Source: Adlercreutzia faecimuris (lineage in GTDB: Bacteria > Actinomycetota > Coriobacteriia > Coriobacteriales > Eggerthellaceae). Taken from it: a stretch of 64,000 nucleotides of DNA. Shown in pieces: positions 34,726-44,022 of this stretch; position 1 is the stretch's first letter; each line of letters begins with the position of its first letter. The notes under the pieces were generated by a model. That model was not told the DNA's origin, searched no databases, and saw only the letters and a list, made by a program, of their open reading frames with translations. Where the stretch lies: positions 248,001 to 312,000 of the forward strand of contig NZ_JAJMLW010000003.1 in assembly GCF_022669055.1 (NCBI RefSeq), given 5' to 3'. A program made the position numbers and the translations under genes.

Positions 34726-36006
34726 ATGACGCAAGAGAGAAGCGCCGGTGCCTCCTGGGGGACGTTCCTCATCGTCCTCATCGCGGGCATCGCGTACTCG
34801 ATATCCCTCATGGCCATCCCGACGGCGATGATCTACGTCGCCGACACGTTCGGCGGCGACATGGTCGGCGCCGGCTGGCTGATGTCCTGGAACTCCGTGG
34901 CCGGCACCATCCTGGCGCTCTTCACGGCCACCATCCAGTCGAAGATCGGCCCGAAGAACATGATCATCATCGCCCTGGCGTGCATCCTCGTCTCGGACGT
35001 CATGGTGGTCATGACCGCCGACATCACCATCGCCTTCGTCGGCCGCTTCATCTTCGGCTTCGCCAACGGCCTCATCGCCACGGCGGGCCCGACGTTCGTC
35101 ACCATCCTGTTCAGCGACCCCACCAAGCGCGGCATGCCCAACGCCATCTGGACCATGTGGATCGCCCTCGGCGGCGTGCTGATCAACTTCCTCGCCCCGT
35201 TTCTGATGGTGCCGGGCGAGGGGGTGAACTTCCTGACGGGCGGCCCTAACCTCGACTGGCATCCGCTGTTCTGGTTCGGCATCGCCTTCGCAGCCGTGGC
35301 CCTCGTCCTGGTCATCGTGGGCGTGCGCGTCCCCAAGGCCGAGCTCATGGCGGCTGTGGCCGGCTCCGACAACGTGAAGATCTCCGACGCGTTCAAGAAC
35401 GGCTACGTGTGGCTGTGCTTCGTCATGGTGCTCTGCTTCGCCTTCTCGTTCTCGTGCTACACCAGCGAGGTCGTCGCCTACCTGCAGGCGGCCGTGGGGA
35501 TGGATCCCGCCGCGGCCCAGAGCTGGAACGGCATCCTCAACATCATCGGCATCGCCGCGGGCCTCATCATCGGCTTCATCCTCAACAAGGTGAGCGACCA
35601 CACCAAGGTGCTCGTGGCCATCTTCGTGCTCACCGTCGCCGCGTGCCTGGCCGCCTTCGCGTTCAGCACGGTGACCCTGGCCATCTGCTCGATGTTCTTC
35701 TTCGGCCTGGCCGTGAACATGGTCATGCCGGCCATCTTCACCAACGTCCAGTGGGTGTCCAAGAGCCCAGCGGTCATCGCCGCGGCGTTCGGCATCTGCG
35801 CTATCGCCTCCAACGGCGGCGGCATCCCGGCGGCTCCCGTCATGGGCGCCATGATCGAGGCCGGCGTCGACTGGTTCATGCTCGGCGTGCCCCCGGCCGT
35901 CGTGTCGGCGGTGGGCCTGGTCTGCGCCATCGTCTTCAGCATCAAGCTGGGCCGGACGTCCCGCGAGGGCATCGCCGCCGCCCGCGAGGCCGACGGCGCG
36001 AAGTAG
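34726..36006 (+). CDS. MFS transporter, 426 aa
   Basis: About 12 membrane segments. SYSISLMAIPTAMIYVADTF and FVGRFIFGFANGLIATAGPT fit the OFA/NarK-like branch of MFS transporters. ATG 34726 with SD gaaaggaaag. It is the first gene of the second molybdenum locus, followed by a second MFS gene in the same direction. Probably imports or exchanges the enzyme's substrate or product, which is unknown. Confidence 0.88.
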   Translation: MTQERSAGASWGTFLIVLIAGIAYSISLMAIPTAMIYVADTFGGDMVGAGWLMSWNSVAGTILALFTATIQSKIGPKNMIIIALACILVSDVMVVMTADITIAFVGRFIFGFANGLIATAGPTFVTILFSDPTKRGMPNAIWTMWIALGGVLINFLAPFLMVPGEGVNFLTGGPNLDWHPLFWFGIAFAAVALVLVIVGVRVPKAELMAAVAGSDNVKISDAFKNGYVWLCFVMVLCFAFSFSCYTSEVVAYLQAAVGMDPAAAQSWNGILNIIGIAAGLIIGFILNKVSDHTKVLVAIFVLTVAACLAAFAFSTVTLAICSMFFFGLAVNMVMPAIFTNVQWVSKSPAVIAAAFGICAIASNGGGIPAAPVMGAMIEAGVDWFMLGVPPAVVSAVGLVCAIVFSIKLGRTSREGIAAAREADGAK

Positions 36007-36020
36007 CCCGCGCCCTGGCC

Positions 36021-36061
36021 CCCGCGCCCGCCGCGCCGCCCGCGGCGGCGGTGGGCGCGGG
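36021..36061 (+). other. GC hairpin between the two MFS genes
   Basis: CCCGCGCCC (36021-36029) pairs with GGGCGCGGG (36053-36061). No T tract. The same place in the first locus also holds a hairpin (725-748). Confidence 0.4.
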
Positions 36062-36098
36062 GGCTCGCCTACTCTAACCGATCCTCGTAAAGGAGGGG

Positions 36099-37412
36099 AT
36101 GAAGTTGCAGGAAGAGAAGCTGCTGCCCTGGCGTTGGGCTATCCTCGCCGGCATGACGGTGCTGCTCGTATCGCTTCAGTTCGCGTTCATCATTCCCGGA
36201 GGCGCCGCCCTGCTCGTCATGCAGGAGTACCAGTGCGAGCCCATGGCGTTCTCCATGATCATGTCCATCCCGTACTTCTCGGGCGTGCTGCTGTGCATCG
36301 CCGGCGGCGTGCTGGCCGACCGCATCGGCCTGGGGAAGGTGTTCCTCGTGGCCTTCGTCATAGCCGCCCTCGGCGCGCTCGGGCGCTGCTTCGCGGTCGA
36401 CTACTGGACGCTGTTCGTCGCGAGCTTCTTCATGGGCACCGGCGTGGCCGCGCTCAACGCGAACTCCGCCAAGCTTCTGCGCATGTGGTTCCCGGGGACG
36501 GCCAACTCGTTCGCCATGGGCGTCTACACCGCCGGCATGTCCGGCGGCGCGGCGCTCGCCATCTACGTGGGGTCGCACCTGCCGGAGATCCACCAGGCGT
36601 GGTGGATCAGCTTCGCGCTCATCGTGGTGGGCCTGGTGGCGTGGTTCGCGGTCTACCGCAAGCACCCCGACGAGCACTGCGCCGTCGAGCCCGTCGGCCA
36701 GATGATGCGCGAGGTGCTCAAGGACCGCAGCGTCTGGGCCATCGGCATCGTGGCCTTCCTGGTGTTCGGCATGACCAACATCAACGGCTCGTACATGGTG
36801 CCGGCCGTCACCGCCCTCATGGGCGACCCGGCCGCCGCGCCCATCGCCAGCGACCTGTCCACCATCAACACGGTCATCACCTGCGTGGCCTCCATGGTCA
36901 TGCCCGTCGTGTTCGCGAAGGCGTTCAAGAACATGCGCGCGCCCTTCGTCATCTGCCTGGTCGTCACCGGCATCACCTTCGCGGTGACGTTCTTCATCCC
37001 CTACGGGGTGTGGACGTGGGTCGCCTACCTGGTGATCCTGCCCGTCTTCATGGCGGCCGTCATGCCGTTCACCAAGATGCTCCCCACGCTGATCCCCGGC
37101 GTCAAGCCGGAGCACTACGGCGTGGTCGGCGGCATCCAGGCGACGTTCCAGAACATCGGCATGTTCCTCATCGCGTCGTACGTGGTGTCGCCCCTGGCCA
37201 TCGCCTTCACCGGCGCCACCGACGGCATCGTCTACTACGAGGGCGTCTACGTGGGGGTCGGCGTCGTGTGCGCCGTGGCCGTCGCATCGCTGTTCCTGTT
37301 CCCCAACGTCCGCTCGAGCGTCGCCGGCAAGATCGCCGACGACCAGGCGGCCTCGGCCGGCGCCATCGCCGCCGACGACGCCGAGGGCATCCTGGAGGGC
37401 GGCCACCTCTAG
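36099..37412 (+). CDS. MFS transporter (NarK/CynX-like), 437 aa
   Basis: Twelve-segment MFS with GGVLADRIGLGKVF after TM2 and a conserved LNANSAKLLRMWFPG segment. The ATG at 36099 directly abuts its SD (AGGAGGGG, 36091-36098). The TTG at 36105, two codons on, has normal spacing and may be the real start (435 aa). The C-terminus is an Ala/Asp-rich cytoplasmic tail. With the preceding MFS it forms the transporter pair of this locus. Confidence 0.87.
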   Translation: MKLQEEKLLPWRWAILAGMTVLLVSLQFAFIIPGGAALLVMQEYQCEPMAFSMIMSIPYFSGVLLCIAGGVLADRIGLGKVFLVAFVIAALGALGRCFAVDYWTLFVASFFMGTGVAALNANSAKLLRMWFPGTANSFAMGVYTAGMSGGAALAIYVGSHLPEIHQAWWISFALIVVGLVAWFAVYRKHPDEHCAVEPVGQMMREVLKDRSVWAIGIVAFLVFGMTNINGSYMVPAVTALMGDPAAAPIASDLSTINTVITCVASMVMPVVFAKAFKNMRAPFVICLVVTGITFAVTFFIPYGVWTWVAYLVILPVFMAAVMPFTKMLPTLIPGVKPEHYGVVGGIQATFQNIGMFLIASYVVSPLAIAFTGATDGIVYYEGVYVGVGVVCAVAVASLFLFPNVRSSVAGKIADDQAASAGAIAADDAEGILEGGHL

Positions 37413-37444
37413 GGAGGCGCACCCGGCAGGCGCCGCCCGACGCA

Positions 37445-37477
37445 GCAGGGGCCCCGGCAGCGCGCCGGGGCCCCTGC
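37445..37477. terminator. Terminator between convergent genes
   Basis: Perfect 14-bp stem GCAGGGGCCCCGGC / GCCGGGGCCCCTGC with a 5-nt loop, located between the MFS gene and the convergent regulator. It has no T tract, so it may be Rho-assisted. Confidence 0.6.
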
Positions 37478-37490
37478 GCGCGTCCGGGCC

Positions 37491-38780
37491 CTAGCGCAGG
37501 TCCACGAGCGGCCTGCTGCCCTGGGCCGACAGGAAGTGCATGCGGTAGTCGAGCAGCAGCTTCTCGCGGATGTTCGAGTCGTCCAGGTCTATCTGGAACC
37601 GCTCCTGGATGCGCTCGACGCGGTAGAGCACGGTGTTGCGGTGGACGAACAGCGCCTGGGCGGTCTTGGTGGCGTTGCGCTCGTTCAGGAGGTACGTCCA
37701 CAACAGCCGGAAGTCGTTGGTGCCCTTGGTCGCGTCCTCCTCCAGCAGGCTGGGCAGAAACGACACGTCGAAGATGAAGCGCATGAGCCCCTCGTCCTTC
37801 GGCTCGGGGTCCACCAGGTAGAAGGGGAAGGCCTCGTGGAAGAAGAACGCGCCGCTTTTGCGCCGCGGCGACTGCTCGACGTCGCGCTGCGCCATCACGG
37901 GCTTGCGCAGGTCGAGCGCGATGCGCGCCTCGTGGTAGGCGTAGCGCAGCGAGGCGATGTCGCCGAAGGGGTCGGACACGCCGAAGGCCACGTCGAAGCG
38001 CGCCAGGTCGTGGGACGACAGGATCTTCTCGGTGGCCAGGTGGGAGAGCTCCGGCCCCCGGGCGGCGTGCTGGAGGACGAGCAGGCTGCCGTTGTGGAGG
38101 AAGCAGCGGCAGCGCATGCGCTTCTCGGATATGAACGCCATGGCGATGTGGGACGCCTTGGCCGGCTCGGCCCCCTCGTCGATGTCGACGAGGATGAGCT
38201 TGAACCACGACTCGGGCGGGATGCGCAGCTCCTCGAGCTGCCCCTTGGCGACGATCCGGTCGAAGCGGCTCCCCTGGAGCAGCAGGTCGAAGAAGCGCAG
38301 CCGCGGGATGTTGACGCTTGTGAGGGAGGGGAGCACGCGCCCGCACAGGGCCTCGACGGCGTGGGCGAGGACGCGCAGGCAGTCCCGCGTCCCCGCGCCC
38401 GGCCCCTCGGCGGGGCAGGCCATGCTCAGCGTGCCGATGAGGGAGTGGTCGTGGTGGAGCGGGGCCACGAGGCGGTCCCTGTCGCCGGGATCCTGGCCCG
38501 CCACGGCCGCGACCTCGCCCTCGGCCAGGCGATGGCGCGGCGCGGGCTCCTGCCGGGCGGGGGCGAAGCCCGATGCCGCCACGGCCTGGTGGAAGCCGTC
38601 GGGCGGCTCCAGGTACGAGGACTGCCCCATGACGTAGCCGTTCTTGTCGACGACGAAGAGGTAGCCGCCGATGACGGAGCGCGACACGTCGAGCGCGGTG
38701 GTGACGGACGCCCCGTCCCGCACGAGCGCGTCGAGGGTCTGCTCCCAGGCGGCCATCCGCCCCATGAGCCCGCGGATCAC
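37491..38780 (-). CDS. PucR/CdaR-like transcriptional regulator, C-terminal part, 429 aa
   Basis: The C-terminal HTH of the PucR/CdaR type (ATKTAQALFVHRNTVLYRVE, about residues 375-394) is clear, preceded by a GGDEF-like or GAF-like region. GTG 38780 overlaps the stop of the preceding gene by 4 nt (GTGA). Reading upstream in this frame continues with plausible residues (ALVYVYLVIRGLMGR), so the protein may have been one chain of about 555 aa broken by a frameshift. It is either a separate, translationally coupled DNA-binding protein or half of a disrupted regulator. It lies within the molybdenum locus and opposite in direction to the genes it may control. Confidence 0.75.
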   Translation of the reverse strand: MIRGLMGRMAAWEQTLDALVRDGASVTTALDVSRSVIGGYLFVVDKNGYVMGQSSYLEPPDGFHQAVAASGFAPARQEPAPRHRLAEGEVAAVAGQDPGDRDRLVAPLHHDHSLIGTLSMACPAEGPGAGTRDCLRVLAHAVEALCGRVLPSLTSVNIPRLRFFDLLLQGSRFDRIVAKGQLEELRIPPESWFKLILVDIDEGAEPAKASHIAMAFISEKRMRCRCFLHNGSLLVLQHAARGPELSHLATEKILSSHDLARFDVAFGVSDPFGDIASLRYAYHEARIALDLRKPVMAQRDVEQSPRRKSGAFFFHEAFPFYLVDPEPKDEGLMRFIFDVSFLPSLLEEDATKGTNDFRLLWTYLLNERNATKTAQALFVHRNTVLYRVERIQERFQIDLDDSNIREKLLLDYRMHFLSAQGSRPLVDLR

Positions 38781-39157
38781 GAGATAGACGTAGACGAGGG
38801 CCGCTCGGTGCGCAGCGCCACGCAGCGGGGGTCGTCGAGCCGGGCGTCGGCGTCGGGGGAGCAGACGACGGCGAAGGCGTCCGGCCGCGCCGCGCGCAGG
38901 ACGAGGTAGCCCGCGGGCGTGCAGAGGTGGGCGACCTCCTCGGGCGCCACGTCCCAGGGGGCGCTCCCGGCCCCCTCGGGAATGTCGGCGCTCTCCGAGC
39001 AGGCGACCCAGCGCAGGGTCGCGGGCGCCTTCGCGGGATCGGGCGCCGAGGCGATGCCGAGCGGCTCGAGCGCGTCGAGGAGCATGCCGAGCGTGATGCT
39101 GCGCCCGGGTGGATGATCTGACAAATACGCTTCCTGATACGCTCTGTGATCGTCCAT
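38777..39157 (-). CDS. N-terminal domain of a PucR-like regulator, 126 aa (split or frameshifted)
   Basis: ATG 39157 (MDDHRAYQEAYLSDHPPGR) has SD gagaggag 5-8 nt upstream. SITLGMLLDALEPLG and the later sequence resemble the N-terminal sensory domain of PucR-like proteins, and the combined length with the next gene (555 aa) is what one would expect for such a regulator. It ends ...RTERPSSTSIS where the alternative frame gives a hydrophobic continuation into the next gene. No slippery heptamer is visible at the junction. Confidence 0.6.
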   Translation of the reverse strand: MDDHRAYQEAYLSDHPPGRSITLGMLLDALEPLGIASAPDPAKAPATLRWVACSESADIPEGAGSAPWDVAPEEVAHLCTPAGYLVLRAARPDAFAVVCSPDADARLDDPRCVALRTERPSSTSIS

Positions 39158-39250
39158 GGCGCTCCTCTCCCCGGCCGGGCGTCTTTCGCCTACGCCAAGC
39201 GTAGCCGCTTCCCTCGTGTCATCGGAACATTCCGGAACATTGTACGGCAC

Positions 39251-39272
39251 TTTTTAGAGGATCCTCTAAAAA
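39251..39272. promoter_or_regulatory. 22-bp perfect palindrome between two regulators
   Basis: TTTTTAGAGGA followed by its exact reverse complement, with no loop, so it is operator-like. It lies in the divergent gap between the PucR-like and LuxR genes, 63 bp before the LuxR start. Just upstream, GGAACATT is repeated twice (39225-39241). Confidence 0.6.
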
Positions 39273-39334
39273 CAGCGAAGGCGGGGCAGGGGATAATGAC
39301 CTCGTGAGATGTCCGTGGGAGCAAGGGGGTGCCT

Positions 39335-40900
39335 ATGGGGGAGCCGGCTGGGTCGGCCGTCGAGCCTCGCGCGGGCCTGGAGGCGCGGACGGTTCCCGTC
39401 CGGGAGGACGGCGCCCGCTCCTCGGCGCTTCTCCTGCTTGGCCTGGCCTCGGCCCTCTTCGCGGTCTGCGCCACCCTCGGCACCGCGCCGCTGCGGGTGG
39501 TGGGCGTGGCCGGCGTGAGCGACCGGTTCCTCGTCGACGTGCTGCTCATGGCCTTCGCGCTGCTGTGGCTCGTCGGCCTGCGGGCGCTCGCCCGCTACCT
39601 CTCGACGGCGGCGGGCATGCGGGCCCTGGCCGGCGTCGCCTTCGCCGGCACGGTGCTCTGCCCCCTGCTGCTCGAGACGGACGCGTGGCTCGTCGGCGTC
39701 CCGCTCGTGGCCGCCGGGGCGGTGGCCCTCGTCTTCCTCTGGTGGTCCCACGCCTGCACGCTGGGCCGTCCGCGCCTCGGGCTCATCCTGGCCGGCGCCG
39801 TCAGCCTGGCGGCGGCCCTGCTCGTGGCGGCCGGCCTCCTGCCCGCCGACTCCCCGCGCGTGGACTACCTGCGCGACCTGGCCGCGCTCGCCTCGTGCCT
39901 GCTGCTCCTGGCGGCGCGCAACGACCTGCGCGACCGGCTTCTGCGGGTGAGCATCGCCGAGTCCCGCGCCCGCCGGCGCGATAGGCGCCACAGCCGCCTG
40001 GGCGAGCTCAACTACCTCTCCGTCGGCATCATCCTGGGGGCGGACGGGGGCCTGTGGCTTCTGCTCGGCGACGCGGGGGCCCTGCCCGCGGACGTGTCGC
40101 CCGTGCTGGTGTTCGGGGCGGCCCTCCTCGTCGCCGGCGCCCTCGTGGCGGCGTCGGCCCTCGTGCCCGCCTTCGACGCCGAGCAGCTGTCGAAGGACTA
40201 CCTCTCGGCCAGCCTTGCCGTGGGCTACCTGCTCGTGCCCCTGCTCGACGGCGCGGCGCTGCTCGTCGCGTGCGGCTACCTCGTCGCCCTGGCCCTCGTC
40301 CAGGTCCTCATCATCTTCCTCGCCGGGGCCGAGCTCGTGCGCTTCGAGGAGCTCTCGCCCCTCTACAGCTTCAGCGAGGCCGCCTACCTCGCCGGCGGCG
40401 TGTTCGTCGGCGCCCTGGCCATGCCCCTCATCGGGGCGCTGGCGCCCGCGCCGCCCCTGCCGGCGGCCTGCGGGGCGGTGCTCCTCTACGCCATCGTCAT
40501 CCAGGTGCAGCTCAACAAGGTGAGCTTCCCGGAGGAGTGGGTGTCCGAGGAGCCGGCCGACGCGGGCGTCGGGGCCGCGGAGCCGGCGGTGGGGGAGGGG
40601 CCGTCCGCGGCCCCCGACCCGGGGTCGGCGGACGATGCCGACGCGCGGCTCATCCCGGCGGGATCCTACCTGCGTCGGCGCCTCGACGACATCGGGGCGC
40701 ACTACGGGCTCTCGCCGCGCCAGTGCGAGATCCTCGACCTCCTGGCCCGCGGGCGCGACACCCAGTACGTCATGGACCGCTTCACCATATCGCGCGCGAC
40801 GGCCAAGACCCACGTCTACAACATCTACCGCAAGCTCGACATCCACTCCCGCCAAGACCTCTACGACCTCATCGAGAAGGACGACTTCACCACCCTGTGA
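39335..40900 (+). CDS. Membrane-bound LuxR-family regulator, 521 aa
   Basis: ATG 39335 follows SD aaggggg; a GTG two codons earlier is too close. About twelve hydrophobic segments span residues 25-395, then a linker and a C-terminal LuxR HTH (LSPRQCEILDLLARGRDTQY ... TAKTHVYNIYRKLDIHSRQ, about 455-510). Membrane-spanning LuxR regulators of this type are common in Eggerthellaceae, and some control catechol-metabolising molybdenum enzymes. It directly precedes the molybdenum enzyme gene and is its most likely activator, sensing the substrate or a transporter state in the membrane. Confidence 0.88.
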   Translation: MGEPAGSAVEPRAGLEARTVPVREDGARSSALLLLGLASALFAVCATLGTAPLRVVGVAGVSDRFLVDVLLMAFALLWLVGLRALARYLSTAAGMRALAGVAFAGTVLCPLLLETDAWLVGVPLVAAGAVALVFLWWSHACTLGRPRLGLILAGAVSLAAALLVAAGLLPADSPRVDYLRDLAALASCLLLLAARNDLRDRLLRVSIAESRARRRDRRHSRLGELNYLSVGIILGADGGLWLLLGDAGALPADVSPVLVFGAALLVAGALVAASALVPAFDAEQLSKDYLSASLAVGYLLVPLLDGAALLVACGYLVALALVQVLIIFLAGAELVRFEELSPLYSFSEAAYLAGGVFVGALAMPLIGALAPAPPLPAACGAVLLYAIVIQVQLNKVSFPEEWVSEEPADAGVGAAEPAVGEGPSAAPDPGSADDADARLIPAGSYLRRRLDDIGAHYGLSPRQCEILDLLARGRDTQYVMDRFTISRATAKTHVYNIYRKLDIHSRQDLYDLIEKDDFTTL

Positions 40901-41310
40901 AACCCCAGGTCGCAAGACTCAACCCCCGGGTATGAGCCTGATTTGTCCTCCCAGGTCGCGGCCTCGTCAGACCCTATGCCCGATTCTCGGCGATCCTTTC
41001 GCGGCGTAGCCTTCGAGGTGTTCCGGCAGGCGCCGGGGGAAGCCGGCGGAGGCGAAGTTGCGCGCCATCCGCCCGGGGTCGTCCCCCGCCGCCCGCCCCA
41101 TTCACGGTCGTCTCGCTTGCAAGGGGGTGCACGAGGGCGAGGCGACGCAGTCCAGCGGTCATCCACGGCGCCCAGGCGCCCCACCGGCGGGTTACCTGCC
41201 TTCTCCCGATCCGGTGGAACAGGGGGGATGACCGGCGAGCGTCCGGCCCCGCGCGGCGGGATGCCGGCCAGCCGACGGTTTGCGGCTGAGATTCGTAAGG
41301 AGAGAAGCGT
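40901..41310 (+). promoter_or_regulatory. 410-bp region upstream of the molybdenum operon
   Basis: No credible gene. Holds an imperfect palindrome at 40918-40936 (CTCA..CCC.GGG..TGAG) and a repeated CCAGGTCGC (40905-40913 and 40952-40960), which may bind a regulator. The operon SD is aaggagaga just before ATG 41311. A clear -10/-35 pair was not found. Confidence 0.45.
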
Positions 41311-43929
41311 ATGAGTGAGGAAAAGCTGAGCGCCGAGGAAGTCGCCCAGGAGGAGGTCTTCAGCGACGGCAAGACCGCCAACATCGCCGGCGGTGAGCTG
41401 GCCTCCGACAGCGAGCAGGTCGGCGACTTCGTCCGCGAGAAGGGCATCGCCTACGGCATGCCGTACAACAACACCTACAACATGGACCTCTATCCCGACC
41501 AGGTGCGCTGGAAGGAGGGCGACCTCACGGCCACCCGCACCACCATGTGGTCGGGCCCGGGGTGCCATTCCGGCTGCCAGATCATCTTCTACACCGATGA
41601 GGACGGCAAGCTCGTCAAGACCGAGGGCGACCCCAACAGCCCGCTGTCGGCCGGCCGCCTGTGCATGCGCTGCCTGGAGCTTCCCCAGATGGTCAACTCC
41701 GAGCGCCGCCTCAAGTGGCCCGTCAAGCGCGTCGGCGAGCGCGGCGAGGGCAAGTGGCAGCGCATCAGCTGGGACGAGGCCTACGACATGATCATCGAGA
41801 ACGTGCGCCGCATCCAGGAGGAGTACGGCCCGGAGTGCATCGTTTCCATGATCGGCACCGGCCGCAACGTGTCCCAGGCCATCGCCCACAACCAGTACGC
41901 CAACTTCGGCGGCGCCGACCTGACGCTGTGCTTCCTGTCCGGCGACTCGTGCATGCTGCCCCGCACGGCGCTGTGCTACGTCATCATGGGCAACCAGTGG
42001 GTGGCCGACTTCTCGCAGTTCCGCGCCCGCCGCTACGAGGACGACCCCGAGTACGTGCTGCCCGAGGTGGCCGTCATCTGGGGCACCAACCCGGTCGTGT
42101 GCAACTCCGACGCCTTCCTCGGCCACTGGATCGTCGAGGCCATGAAGCGCGGCACCAAGCTCATCACCATCGACCCGCAGCTCACCTGGATCGGCGCCCG
42201 CTCCGAGATGTGGCTGCGCCTGCGCCCCGGCACCGACGCGGCGCTGGCCCTCGGCATGATGAACGTCATCATCAACGAGGACCTCTACGACCATGAGTTC
42301 GTGGAGAACTGGACCTACGGCTTCGAGGCCCTGGCCGAGCGCGTGCAGGAGTACACGCCCGAGCGCGTGGCCGAGATCACCTGGGTGCCCGCCGACCAGA
42401 TCGTCGCCGCGGCGCGCCTCTACGCCCAGGCCAAGCCGGCTACCGTGCAGTGGGGCCTGGCCGTCGACATGGCCAAGATCGGCGTCATCACCGCGCACGC
42501 CATCGCGTGTCTGGTGGGCATCACCGGCAACATCGACATCCCCGGCGGCAACGTGCTCGTCGACCAGGCGGCCAGCCTGGAGTTCGGCTACAACTCCGGC
42601 ATCTGGGAGCTCGAGGGCACCGACATGGTGGCCAAGCGCCTCGGCGTCGACCGCTACCCGCTCAAGAAGTACGGCTTCACCGCGTCGTCCCAGGCCGACT
42701 CCATCCTCCAGGCCATCGAGACCGAGGAGCCGCACCCGGTGAAGATGCTCTGGATCGAGTCTGCCAACCCCATCGCCAACATGGGCCAGGACGCCCCGCG
42801 CCTCTACCGCGCCCTCAAGACCATCGACTTCTTCGTGGTGGAGGACCTGTTCATCACGCCGACGGCCGTGGCCTTCGCCGACCTGGTCATCCCCTGCGCC
42901 ATGTCCAACGAGCGCGACTGCATCCGCGTGTGGTTCGACCCGCTGCGCACGCTTACCAAGGCCTCTGACAAGCCCTTCTACGAGGCCAAGTCCGACGAGC
43001 AGATCATGATCGAGCTGGGGCATCGCATCGCGCCCGAGAAGTGGCCCGACTTCGTGCAGACCGACCGCGAGTACATGGACTGGCGCCTCATGCGCGATGG
43101 CGTGCTCGACACCGACGGCACCCAGATGACCATGGACCGCGTCGAGGAGAAGTACCACGGCATGTGGTACCACAAGTTCCGCTACAAGAAGTACGAGATC
43201 GGCGGCCTGCGCCCCGACGGCGCCCCGGGCTTCATGACCCCCACCGGCCGCTACGAGCTGTACTGCACGCTGTTCGCGGCCTTCGGCGACGACCCGCTGC
43301 CCTACTACCAGGAGCCGCCGACGAGCCCCGTGGCCACGCCCGAGCTGGCCGAGAAGTACCCCTACATCATCACCACGGGCAAGCGCTCCTTCGAGTTCTT
43401 CCACTCCGAGTGGCGCCAGCCCGAGACCATCAGCCGCCAGCTGCATCCCGACCCGATGTTCGACATCCACCCCGACACCGCGGCCAAGCACGGCATCATC
43501 GACGGCGACTGGGTGTGGATCGAGAACCAGATGGGCAAGATGAAGCAGCGCGCCCGCCTGAACCCCTCGCTCGACCCGCGCGTCATCTCCACCGAGCACG
43601 GCTGGTGGTTCCCCGAGCAGGAGCCGGCCGAGCCGAGCCTGTTCGGCGTGTTCGACTCCAACCCGAACAACCTCATCCCGCAGTGCGAGAACGGCACCAA
43701 CGGCTACGGCGCCCCCATCAAGTGCGCCATGGGCACCGTCTACAAGGTGACGCCCGAGAACGACACGCCCGAGGATCAGCCCAGCTACCAGGTGTGCACC
43801 ACCGGCTACACCCACGGCAAGACCCATGCCTCCGACAAGCCGAGCTTCTACGACGGCTGGACGCCGGACTACGAGCCCGAGGGATTCTTCGACATCGAGG
43901 AGTACTGGAAGACCCACGAGCGCAAGTAG
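41311..43929 (+). CDS. Cytoplasmic molybdopterin (bis-MGD) oxidoreductase, catechol dehydroxylase / transhydroxylase-like, 872 aa
   Basis: DMSO-reductase-superfamily catalytic subunit without Tat signal; the first about 65 residues are an acidic extension. The Fe-S region holds Cys85, Cys89 and Cys118 (plus Cys121), i.e. the last three ligands of C-x2-C-x3-C...C, with Gly in place of the first Cys. Candidate Mo ligand Cys214 lies in DSCMLPR, the same C-x-x-P-R context as Cys162 of the enzyme at 2270. WDEAYDMI and the C-terminal cofactor domain with TTGKRSFEFFHSEWR and HGWWFPEQ are conserved. Overall a clear homologue of the 2270 enzyme but divergent enough to have a different substrate. Its partner Fe-S gene follows after 93 nt. 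Confidence 0.9.
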   Translation: MSEEKLSAEEVAQEEVFSDGKTANIAGGELASDSEQVGDFVREKGIAYGMPYNNTYNMDLYPDQVRWKEGDLTATRTTMWSGPGCHSGCQIIFYTDEDGKLVKTEGDPNSPLSAGRLCMRCLELPQMVNSERRLKWPVKRVGERGEGKWQRISWDEAYDMIIENVRRIQEEYGPECIVSMIGTGRNVSQAIAHNQYANFGGADLTLCFLSGDSCMLPRTALCYVIMGNQWVADFSQFRARRYEDDPEYVLPEVAVIWGTNPVVCNSDAFLGHWIVEAMKRGTKLITIDPQLTWIGARSEMWLRLRPGTDAALALGMMNVIINEDLYDHEFVENWTYGFEALAERVQEYTPERVAEITWVPADQIVAAARLYAQAKPATVQWGLAVDMAKIGVITAHAIACLVGITGNIDIPGGNVLVDQAASLEFGYNSGIWELEGTDMVAKRLGVDRYPLKKYGFTASSQADSILQAIETEEPHPVKMLWIESANPIANMGQDAPRLYRALKTIDFFVVEDLFITPTAVAFADLVIPCAMSNERDCIRVWFDPLRTLTKASDKPFYEAKSDEQIMIELGHRIAPEKWPDFVQTDREYMDWRLMRDGVLDTDGTQMTMDRVEEKYHGMWYHKFRYKKYEIGGLRPDGAPGFMTPTGRYELYCTLFAAFGDDPLPYYQEPPTSPVATPELAEKYPYIITTGKRSFEFFHSEWRQPETISRQLHPDPMFDIHPDTAAKHGIIDGDWVWIENQMGKMKQRARLNPSLDPRVISTEHGWWFPEQEPAEPSLFGVFDSNPNNLIPQCENGTNGYGAPIKCAMGTVYKVTPENDTPEDQPSYQVCTTGYTHGKTHASDKPSFYDGWTPDYEPEGFFDIEEYWKTHERK

Positions 43930-43955
43930 CCGCCCCGAAGACGCGAAACCCCGTT

Positions 43956-43997
43956 CCCGCCGCCGCGCCGGCGCCCGGACGCCCAGCCGGCGGCGGG
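43956..43997 (+). other. Hairpin between catalytic and Fe-S genes
   Basis: CCCGCCGCCG (43956-43965) pairs with CGGCGGCGGG (43988-43997). It lies within the operon, has no T tract and may set subunit ratio. In the first locus these two genes are only 3 bp apart. Confidence 0.45.
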
Positions 43998-44022
43998 GTC
44001 TCTCAAAGGAGGTCAGTTAAGA

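Noticed and set aside
40943-41314. 123-codon TTG-start frame upstream of the second Mo enzyme
   Set aside because: Arg/Gly/Pro-rich, no SD, and it runs into the start of the Mo gene; it looks like non-coding leader.
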